Positions 1-4,882 of a stretch of DNA of 10,729 bases are shown one piece after another. A program made the position numbers and the translations under genes. Origin of the DNA: Candidatus Methanomethylophilaceae archaeon (GTDB lineage Archaea > Thermoplasmatota > Thermoplasmata > Methanomassiliicoccales > Methanomethylophilaceae). Location of the stretch: NCBI GenBank assembly GCA_017395275.1, contig JAFPVN010000049.1, positions 1-10,729 on the forward strand, read 5' to 3'. Position 1 is the first letter of the stretch. The number at the start of each line of letters is the position of its first letter. Under the pieces are notes generated by a model. The model was not told where the DNA came from and ran no database searches. It saw only the letters and a list, made by a program, of their open reading frames with translations.

Positions 1-4
1 AAAT

Positions 5-29
5 CCCCGCGTGCCCAAGCATCGCGGGG
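5..29 (-). terminator. Possible hairpin terminator after the zinc-ribbon gene
   Basis: Two 7-base arms (CCCCGCG at 5-11 and CGCGGGG at 23-29) pair perfectly. Three more pairs (12-14 with 19-21, T22 bulged) leave a CCAA loop. On the minus strand the hairpin lies 11 bases after the stop codon of the gene at 40-444 and is followed by ATTT at the window edge. A longer T-tract, which archaeal termination usually needs, cannot be seen because the window stops here. It could equally be an mRNA 3'-end stabilising hairpin. Confidence 0.45.
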
Positions 30-39
30 CGTTGTGGTT

Positions 40-444
40 TCAATCGAGCTTCTCGAGCTCTTCGGGCGTGAGCGGCTTCACCGACTTCAGGTCCGCATGG
101 CAGTAGGGGCACTCGACGGGCGAGTTGAAGCATACCGCCTGGCATTCCGGGCACCTCTTGGTGTTGTACGCCATGCCCATCGCCGCGTTCATCTGTTCCT
201 GGGTGGGCATGCTAGCCGCTGCGGCCTGCTGTGCGGCCATCTGCTGCTGTGCTATCGCCTGGGCCTGCGCCTCGGTCATCTGCGGCTGTTCCTGCACCGC
301 GGGAGCGGGTGTCTCCTGCACCTGAGGCGCGACCTCGGGCTCGGATTCCTTCTTCTTGCCGAACATCTTGTTCACGATACCGTCGGACACCTTGTCGGCG
401 ATCCTGTCGGTGGTCTTGTATTTGATCTTGTCGAGAAGTCCCAT
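40..444 (-). CDS. Small zinc-ribbon protein with amphipathic N-terminus
   Basis: A 134-residue protein of unknown function. Residues 1-31 form a Lys/Asp-rich, probably amphipathic helix (start MGLLDKIKYKTTDRIADKVS) ending in a short basic patch. Residues 32-90 are low-complexity, rich in Gln, Ala, Pro and Glu, and are likely flexible or weakly coiled. Residues 98-115 hold a compact zinc ribbon, C98-x2-C101 and C112-x2-C115, with an extra C105. The tail is acidic. No signal peptide or membrane span is visible, so a cytoplasmic adaptor or membrane-surface protein is possible, but nothing shows a reaction. The ATG at 444 is the natural start, with a TATA-like box about 34 bases upstream giving a very short leader. 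It lies 82 bases downstream of the two-copy winged-helix regulator, on the same strand but probably with its own promoter. Confidence 0.8.
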   Translation of the reverse strand: MGLLDKIKYKTTDRIADKVSDGIVNKMFGKKKESEPEVAPQVQETPAPAVQEQPQMTEAQAQAIAQQQMAAQQAAAASMPTQEQMNAAMGMAYNTKRCPECQAVCFNSPVECPYCHADLKSVKPLTPEELEKLD

Positions 445-473
445 GACATCACTTGGTCATGTATGGGGTTGTC

Positions 474-482
474 CCTATAAAG
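474..482 (-). promoter_or_regulatory. TATA-like box for the zinc-ribbon gene
   Basis: The minus strand reads CTTTATAGG, centred 34 bases upstream of the ATG at 444. Transcription would start near 452 if archaeal TATA-to-start spacing (about 26 bases) holds, leaving roughly an 8-base leader. The match is weaker than the other boxes in the window. Confidence 0.4.
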
Positions 483-489
483 CGATTGG

Positions 490-501
490 GGACATATGTC
501 C
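490..501. repeat. Perfect 12-bp palindrome, possible operator
   Basis: GGACATATGTCC equals its own reverse complement. It lies 7 bases upstream of the TATA-like box of the zinc-ribbon gene, where archaeal BRE elements and regulator sites occur. It may be a binding site for a dimeric regulator, but a 12-base palindrome can occur by chance and no second copy was noticed in the window. Confidence 0.35.
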
Positions 502-526
502 AATGACTGGTCTGGCACTTATCGTC

Positions 527-2053
527 TCAGCGGGTCCTGAAGTTGAATGTGAGCTTGTAGCCGATGTTGTCGCCGGAGGAGTATTGGGTGCATTCTGACG
601 CGTATTCCACGCCCGTGATCTCGCGGATTATGGTCTTGAAGAACTCTGTGTCGAACAGCAGCTGCGTCCTCATCAGGATCTCATCCGTCTCCGCCCCCAG
701 TTTCCTGACGAAGGTGAACGGCACGAAGGACGTGATGCTCGTGACGGACATGTTCAGCCATCTGCCCTTGTCCATGACGATGTTCATTATGGACTCTATG
801 GTCTTCTTCTCGGACATGTCGCAGAACTGCTGCGCCAGCGACCTTGCGAGACGGCCTATGGCCGATTCCACGACTATTCTGAGGTTGATCAGCCTCTTTA
901 TCAGCGCCGAGAGGATGTGACCGTAGGACGTGGACGGGTTCTCGAAGGAGCTCTGGCAGTAGTCGTCGGGGACGTATGTCATCAGCGAATTAGCATCCTT
1001 CGTCCAGTTGTACAGGTCTCCGCCCCTCTTGACGAACTTCCTCTTGCCCATGATCTTGACGTCCTCCACTATCCCGACGCTGATCATCTTCTCCAGGTAG
1101 AACAGTACCGAGGACTGGGGCTTCTTGTCCTCCGTCTTCAGGGCCTTCGTGATGTCCGCGGAGGACATGGGTACGCCGCTGGGCATGGCCTCCAGTATGA
1201 CTAGCCCGAGATGGCTGTCCACGCTCCTGAAGTTGCCGAACGACGTTATGTATATCATGAAGTCCGCATCGGCGTCCTTGTCGTATGCGAAGTCCGCCGG
1301 TATGAGGTCGATGTCCTTCATGGCATCGTTGTGATTGAATGTGCCAGTGACCTTGTTCCCTTCGATGGTGACGGACTCGATGGCCTCGTCCGACCCGCCG
1401 TTGATGACCGCAGACACCGAATAGAGCACGAACATGGAGAACAGCTTGGCCAGTTCCCCGGTAAGCGAACCCGAACGGAAGGCCACATCGACGGTGACGG
1501 GAAGTCTGCTGGTGACGGTAATGTCTGCAGCGTTTACCCTGTCGTACCATCCGATCAGGTTCTTCAGCGCCTCGTCCCTGTCTTCGAAGCGCTTCATGAG
1601 ATACTTACCGAAGTCGTTGCCCAGGGTCTTCATTATGGGCGTTATGTCCAGCCCATAGGCCAGGGATGCCGCCACTATGTAGTCGAAGTTGAGCCTGTAC
1701 AGGTCATAGTCGTCCATGTTCCTGGACATGAAGTACTTGGAGTAGTCGTTATAGTGTACCAGGGGCTCGATGGTACCAAGGATCCTGTAGCTGTCGAGCT
1801 CGTATCCCTTCTTACCGGATACGTTCCCGTACTTCAGGACGCCTTTCTTTACCAGGTCCTCCAGTGTGCTGAATATCGACGACTTGGGGAGTTTGGTATC
1901 TGCGGTGACGTAACAAAGCTCGACGGCCTTCCCGTCCTGCATTGCCCTTCCCGAGACAGAATGGAGTATCTCCACGCGGTTCGCCCCGCTGACCAGGACA
2001 GGTCCCTTGCGGGTGATGTATACCTCGAAACATTCGGGCGGCAGACCGTTCAC
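527..2053 (-). CDS. Two-copy winged-helix regulator-like protein
   Basis: A 508-residue protein that reads as an internal duplication. Copy one has a winged helix (about 26-90) and an alpha/beta effector region (about 100-250). Copy two has a winged helix (about 281-345) and a second effector region (about 362-508). The clearest repeat aligns residues 54-70 (KLPKSSIFSTLEDLVKK) with 310-326 (KKPQSSVLFYLEKMISV), both followed by Gly and a basic wing. The pattern is that of ArsR/MarR-like helix-turn-helix folds, so DNA binding is inferred. The effector halves recall V4R-like sensor domains, but this is weak and no ligand residue is recognised. One chain could act as a built-in dimer. The start is GTG at 2053: an in-frame stop lies four codons upstream, and a TATA-like box is centred 26 bases before it, which predicts a leaderless mRNA. 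No target is evident. Confidence 0.72.
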   Translation of the reverse strand: MNGLPPECFEVYITRKGPVLVSGANRVEILHSVSGRAMQDGKAVELCYVTADTKLPKSSIFSTLEDLVKKGVLKYGNVSGKKGYELDSYRILGTIEPLVHYNDYSKYFMSRNMDDYDLYRLNFDYIVAASLAYGLDITPIMKTLGNDFGKYLMKRFEDRDEALKNLIGWYDRVNAADITVTSRLPVTVDVAFRSGSLTGELAKLFSMFVLYSVSAVINGGSDEAIESVTIEGNKVTGTFNHNDAMKDIDLIPADFAYDKDADADFMIYITSFGNFRSVDSHLGLVILEAMPSGVPMSSADITKALKTEDKKPQSSVLFYLEKMISVGIVEDVKIMGKRKFVKRGGDLYNWTKDANSLMTYVPDDYCQSSFENPSTSYGHILSALIKRLINLRIVVESAIGRLARSLAQQFCDMSEKKTIESIMNIVMDKGRWLNMSVTSITSFVPFTFVRKLGAETDEILMRTQLLFDTEFFKTIIREITGVEYASECTQYSSGDNIGYKLTFNFRTR

Positions 2054-2074
2054 GAGTAAACTTCACGCTATCCT

Positions 2075-2083
2075 TTTAATAAA
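2075..2083 (-). promoter_or_regulatory. TATA-like box for the two-copy regulator gene
   Basis: The minus strand reads TTTATTAAA, centred at 2079, 26 bases upstream of the GTG start at 2053. That is the standard archaeal TATA-to-transcription-start distance, so the mRNA is expected to begin at or within a base or two of the start codon. Confidence 0.6.
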
Positions 2084-2099
2084 GATTCGCTGGGTGGCT

Positions 2100-2106
2100 A
2101 AAAAAA
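2100..2106 (-). terminator. T-tract terminator after the MFS gene
   Basis: Seven consecutive T on the minus strand begin 14 bases after the MFS stop codon, preceded by a T-rich stretch (TTCTTG). Archaeal RNA polymerase terminates at such T-tracts without needing a hairpin. The tract separates the transporter from the regulator, whose own TATA-like box follows about 17 bases further on. Confidence 0.55.
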
Positions 2107-2119
2107 CAAGAACGCAAAT

Positions 2120-3253
2120 TCAGTTTTTCGGCATGTTTTGGCCATTTTTGACCAATCTTCCGTGGACGGCCCAATAGATCATCAGGCTCACGAGCGAGAT
2201 GACCGCACAACTTAAATACATGTCCCTGTACCCTGCCGTGGCTATGACCAGTCCGAGGACCATCGGCCCTATCCCGGTGCCCAGATCCGTTATCATGGCG
2301 AAGGTGGACGTGGTGACCCCGAGCCTGTGCGGCGGGCTCTTGGATATGGCGGATGCCTGGCAGACGGCGTAGGCTATGGACATGCCGTATCCCATCAGGA
2401 ATCCCGTGGCCAGGAACACCCACGGGATTTCCGCCTGCGAGAAGGTGAACATCCCGGCTGCGAACAGGAGTATGCCCAGCGTTATGATCCCGTTGGGTCC
2501 CTTCGTGTCGAATATCCTGCCGGTGGTCAGCCTCGAGACGAGCGTACCCGCCGACACCATGAGGTAGAAGTACGCCGCGGCCTCCGTCATCCCGATTTCC
2601 TCCGAGTAGGGGTCTATGAAGGACAGCACCCCCGAGTACGAGAAGAAGAACACCATGGCCGTGATGCCCAGAGGGACCGCCGAGAGCTGCAGCACGTTTC
2701 CCAGCCCGAATCCCTTCGCTTCGGCACGCTGCTCCTTGGTGAGCGTCTCCTCGGGCACGTGGATCAGCAGGGCGCACACCACGGCGACGGAGTACATCAC
2801 TATACCGATGGTGAATACAGATTCGTAGTTGGGCGCGAGCATAAGACCCAGATACGGACCGATGGCGGTGGACAGGGTGATGCTCAGAGCATAGTATCCC
2901 ATGCCCTCCCCGAGCCTCTCCCTCGGGAGGATCCTCGCTATTATGTCCGCCGTGCAGGTCACGGCTATGCCGTAGCCTACGCCGTGCAGGAACCTGACGG
3001 CGTACAGCATGGGCATCGACGTCACGAAGAAGTACAGGAAGGATATGCCGAGGGCGAAGAGCTCGGAGATGATCAGCATCCTCTTCCTCCCCACGAGTTC
3101 GACGTACTTCCCCAGGAACAGCCTGGAGAACAGTCCCCCTATGACGTACATCCCGGCGCTGAGCCCCGCCTCCGCCTCGGAGCATCCGAAGGATGACATG
3201 GCGTAGGCGGTGATGTTGATGAGGATGGCGAAGTAGTTCAGGGAGCACGACAT
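2120..3253 (-). CDS. MFS transporter (start probably upstream)
   Basis: A 12-helix major facilitator superfamily permease in the cytoplasmic membrane, 377 residues from the first ATG. The loop between helices 2 and 3 carries motif A (GKYVELVGRKR, 48-58), and a weaker copy sits in the second half (GRIFDTKGPNG, 245-255), as expected from the MFS half-repeat. The region 111-132 (RERLGEGMGYYALS then IGP) is typical of drug- and metabolite-efflux type MFS proteins. The substrate cannot be read from the sequence. The in-frame codons upstream of this ATG encode IFTRDFWLDSIIT, which looks like the conserved MFS N-terminus leading into helix 1. The frame is open to a TAG at 3320-3322 but has no ATG, GTG or TTG. 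An ACG at 3307, 8 bases after GGAGG, is a candidate non-canonical start. A sequencing error is also possible. The gene is divergent from the thioesterase gene. Confidence 0.88.
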   Translation of the reverse strand: MSCSLNYFAILINITAYAMSSFGCSEAEAGLSAGMYVIGGLFSRLFLGKYVELVGRKRMLIISELFALGISFLYFFVTSMPMLYAVRFLHGVGYGIAVTCTADIIARILPRERLGEGMGYYALSITLSTAIGPYLGLMLAPNYESVFTIGIVMYSVAVVCALLIHVPEETLTKEQRAEAKGFGLGNVLQLSAVPLGITAMVFFFSYSGVLSFIDPYSEEIGMTEAAAYFYLMVSAGTLVSRLTTGRIFDTKGPNGIITLGILLFAAGMFTFSQAEIPWVFLATGFLMGYGMSIAYAVCQASAISKSPPHRLGVTTSTFAMITDLGTGIGPMVLGLVIATAGYRDMYLSCAVISLVSLMIYWAVHGRLVKNGQNMPKN

Positions 3254-3315
3254 CGTTATGATGGAATCCAGCCAGAAGTCCCTGGTGAATATCGCTCCCT
3301 CGCCCGTCCTCGTCG

Positions 3316-3320
3316 CCTCC
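3316..3320 (-). promoter_or_regulatory. GGAGG site suggesting an upstream MFS start
   Basis: GGAGG on the minus strand lies 8 bases before an in-frame ACG (3305-3307) of the MFS frame. The 63 bases from there to the first ATG contain no ATG, GTG or TTG in this frame. If this Shine-Dalgarno site is used, translation would start at a non-standard codon and add 18 residues. Confidence 0.3.
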
Positions 3321-3349
3321 TACCCGACTGTATAACGTTCGTCATCGGC

Positions 3350-3359
3350 TTATATATTT
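3350..3359. promoter_or_regulatory. TATA-like box, possibly shared by divergent genes
   Basis: TTATATATTT on the plus strand (AAATATATAA on the minus) is centred 25 bases before the ATG at 3379 of the thioesterase gene, predicting a leaderless mRNA. Read the other way, transcription would start near 3328, 75 bases before the first MFS ATG but just before the GGAGG site at 3316-3320. A second, weaker TATA-like stretch for the minus strand lies at 3329-3336. Confidence 0.6.
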
Positions 3360-3378
3360 GGAAGGTCTTGTCGCCCCC

Positions 3379-3807
3379 ATGTCGTTGCAGGACGCGAAGA
3401 TCGACCCGTCGCTCTCGGAGTACATGCCCCGCATCGAGGAGATGTACAACGCCCCATTTGTCAGATACCTGGGGATAGAGCTGGTGAGCATGACCGCCGA
3501 CGAGGTCAGGACGAGACTGGAGCTCCGTCCGGAGCTCCTAAACAGCCACGGAATCGGCCACGGCGGTACCGTCTACACGCTGGCGGACCACACCTTCGCC
3601 TTCGCGTCCAACATCACGCAGGACGCCACCGGGCATTCCTCCAACATAACCTACTTCCGCCCCGCCACGGGGAAGTACCTGGAGGCGGTGTCGCGCAGGA
3701 TCAACGCCTCCAAATCCTTCGGGACGTACGAGGTCTGCGTATACTCCGACGCCGGCAAGCTGGTGGCATCGGGCACCTTCACCGCGTTCAACATCAGGAG
3801 GGAATGA
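3379..3807 (+). CDS. PaaI-family hotdog-fold thioesterase
   Basis: A 142-residue single-domain hotdog protein that probably hydrolyses an acyl-CoA or aryl-CoA thioester in the cytoplasm, working as a dimer or tetramer. The PaaI signature is clear: N55-S-HG followed by HGG (61-63) and, seven residues later, the conserved acid in TLADHTFAFASN (Asp70). A second family-like segment, HSSNITYFRPA (about 86-96), follows. The true substrate is unknown. The frame stays open to a TTG at 3358, but the ATG at 3379 is preferred because a TATA-like box is centred 25 bases before it and the earlier codon falls inside that box. It is followed immediately by the zinc-ribbon membrane protein gene, with which it is probably co-transcribed; no functional link between them is obvious. 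Confidence 0.88.
   Translation: MSLQDAKIDPSLSEYMPRIEEMYNAPFVRYLGIELVSMTADEVRTRLELRPELLNSHGIGHGGTVYTLADHTFAFASNITQDATGHSSNITYFRPATGKYLEAVSRRINASKSFGTYEVCVYSDAGKLVASGTFTAFNIRRE
3796..3802 (+). promoter_or_regulatory. Shine-Dalgarno site for the TM2-like gene
   Basis: AGGAGGG ends one base before the ATG at 3804 and 7 bases before the TTG at 3810. The spacing favours TTG 3810 as the start, although the ATGA overlap with the thioesterase stop would also allow re-initiation at 3804. Confidence 0.5.
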
Positions 3808-3809
3808 CG

Positions 3810-4226
3810 TTGGCCGACAGGAGATGCCCACACTGCGGCGAGAGGGTCCCCTCCTTCAGCATCAACTGTCCCAACTGCTACCGTTCCATCCCGCCCGAGG
3901 ATCCCCCGAAGGAGGAGTACCGCATCATAGATGACGACCGCGCACCGTCGGTCCGCAGGGTGAACAGGAAGCTAGTGGCGTTCCTGGCGTTCGTTCCGGG
4001 GGTGTTCGGACTGTTCGGTCTCGGACAGCTGTATCAGAAGGACTGGCACAAGGGCATAATGTTCCTTCTGACGGGCATCCTTATGATGGCCTCGATGGTC
4101 ATGCTGCTGAAGATGGTAGGCGGGCCCGTCGCGATAATCCTGTTCATAGGGTTGCTGATCCTCTTCATCGGAGGATACCTCATACAGGCATTCGACGCCG
4201 TGGTGAGGTCGCTGTTCAGGTTCTGA
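3810..4226 (+). CDS. Zinc-ribbon and TM2-like membrane protein
   Basis: About 138 residues. An N-terminal zinc ribbon (CPHC and CPNC pairs, 14 residues from first to third Cys) is followed by a short acidic linker. Three hydrophobic segments follow, at roughly residues 55-72, 82-102 and 105-125. The first loop, GLGQLYQKDWHKGI, resembles the Gly-rich Tyr-containing hairpin of TM2-type domains, and the last helix ends in an aspartate (QAFDA), also TM2-like. The family is common in archaea, but no biochemical role is established that can be read here. The ribbon should be cytoplasmic. The TTG at 3810 is chosen because AGGAGG lies 8 bases upstream; ATG 3804 overlaps the thioesterase stop by four bases and is the alternative. 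The stop codon abuts that of the convergent DnaQ-like gene. Confidence 0.8.
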   Translation: MADRRCPHCGERVPSFSINCPNCYRSIPPEDPPKEEYRIIDDDRAPSVRRVNRKLVAFLAFVPGVFGLFGLGQLYQKDWHKGIMFLLTGILMMASMVMLLKMVGGPVAIILFIGLLILFIGGYLIQAFDAVVRSLFRF

Positions 4227-4778
4227 TCAGCGGATCTCCCTGACGCCCAGAAGAATGAACGCCGTCCTTATGGACATGTCCAGCGCGGAATCACCCTCTC
4301 TCGCTGCGGGAGTGTCATTGGGATACAGCGCATCGTATGCGTGAAGTATCGCAGCCCTCTCGTCGTCCGGGTCCGGGCCCTTCATGTTCTCGGGCACCAG
4401 GGACCCCACGGAGCTCATGACGGTCATCTCATGGGTGAGGCACCAGGGTTCGAAGGCCAGGAACCTGTTCACCGACATGCCTATGTCGAATGATGTGACG
4501 GTCTTCCCCCTCAGGATCTCCGCCACCTCGTCTATGACCGTGTAGAGGTCCGGAGCGTCCTGCAGTTCGTCCACCCTGATGCGGGAATGGTTCTCCAGGT
4601 ACTCCCTCTGCTTGGCCGTGAAGGATCCCTCTTCCAGCATGATCCTGGAACCGTAGAGGCTCTCCACGTCCTTGGTCTCCAGGTCCACCCTGCAGATGCC
4701 TATTTCGGCTATCCTGTCCAGAGGGAATCCGTAATCGCCGTCGGTGAGCGTCTCCACGATGTAGACCCATTCCGCCAT
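4227..4778 (-). CDS. Divergent DnaQ-like exonuclease-fold protein
   Basis: A 183-residue protein that follows the outline of DnaQ/DEDD 3'-5' exonucleases. Strand 1 is WVYIVETLTDG (4-14), strand 2 is DRIAEIGICRVD (21-32, compare the usual RIIEIGAVRVD), a central SFDIGMSVNRFL (96-107) stands where an Asn-x-x-FD exo II motif is expected, and a C-terminal helix holds SALDMSIRTAFILL (164-177) like the exo III segment. The exo I pair normally written D-x-E is E9-x-L11, so one metal-binding acid seems lost and the other changed. It may bind nucleic acid or a nucleotide without cleaving it, or be a remote family with a shifted active site. Family assignment is by pattern only. A TATA-like box is centred 25 bases before the ATG. 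It is divergent from the AddAB-like pair, so shared regulation or a DNA-repair role is possible but unproven. Confidence 0.7.
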   Translation of the reverse strand: MAEWVYIVETLTDGDYGFPLDRIAEIGICRVDLETKDVESLYGSRIMLEEGSFTAKQREYLENHSRIRVDELQDAPDLYTVIDEVAEILRGKTVTSFDIGMSVNRFLAFEPWCLTHEMTVMSSVGSLVPENMKGPDPDDERAAILHAYDALYPNDTPAAREGDSALDMSIRTAFILLGVREIR

Positions 4779-4798
4779 GCCCGTCCTATGGTCTCGCA

Positions 4799-4808
4799 GA
4801 TATATAGC
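4799..4808 (-). promoter_or_regulatory. TATA-like box for the DnaQ-like gene
   Basis: The minus strand reads GCTATATATC, centred 25 bases upstream of the ATG at 4778. This predicts a leaderless transcript. It lies 42 bases from the opposing TATA-like box of the AddAB-like operon. Confidence 0.6.
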
Positions 4809-4815
4809 AATCTAC

Positions 4816-4831
4816 CCGTCATGTCGGACGG
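4816..4831. repeat. Short inverted repeat between divergent promoters
   Basis: CCGTC (4816-4820) and GACGG (4827-4831) form 5-base inverted arms around a 6-base spacer, near the midpoint between the two opposed TATA-like boxes. It is a candidate operator for joint control of the DnaQ-like gene and the AddAB-like operon, but the arms are short enough to arise by chance. Confidence 0.25.
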
Positions 4832-4850
4832 AAAGGACAAAAAACGTAGA

Positions 4851-4860
4851 CTTATATATC
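4851..4860 (+). promoter_or_regulatory. TATA-like box for the AddAB-like operon
   Basis: CTTATATATC is centred 27 bases upstream of the ATG at 4883, with a purine-rich stretch (4831-4850) before it where a BRE would lie. A leaderless mRNA starting at the first addB codon is predicted. Confidence 0.65.
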
Positions 4861-4882
4861 GCGGAAGGCAGGGTAAATACCG

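Noticed and set aside
2076..3248. A 390-codon frame on the same strand as the MFS gene, shifted by one register.
   Set aside because: Arg/His/Gly-rich translation with no membrane segments, while the overlapping frame encodes a clear MFS permease.
3258..3345. ATG at 3343-3345 on the minus strand as the true MFS start.
   Set aside because: It is in a different frame, reaches a stop before the MFS frame, and lies too close to the TATA-like box; it is kept only as a frameshift alternative.
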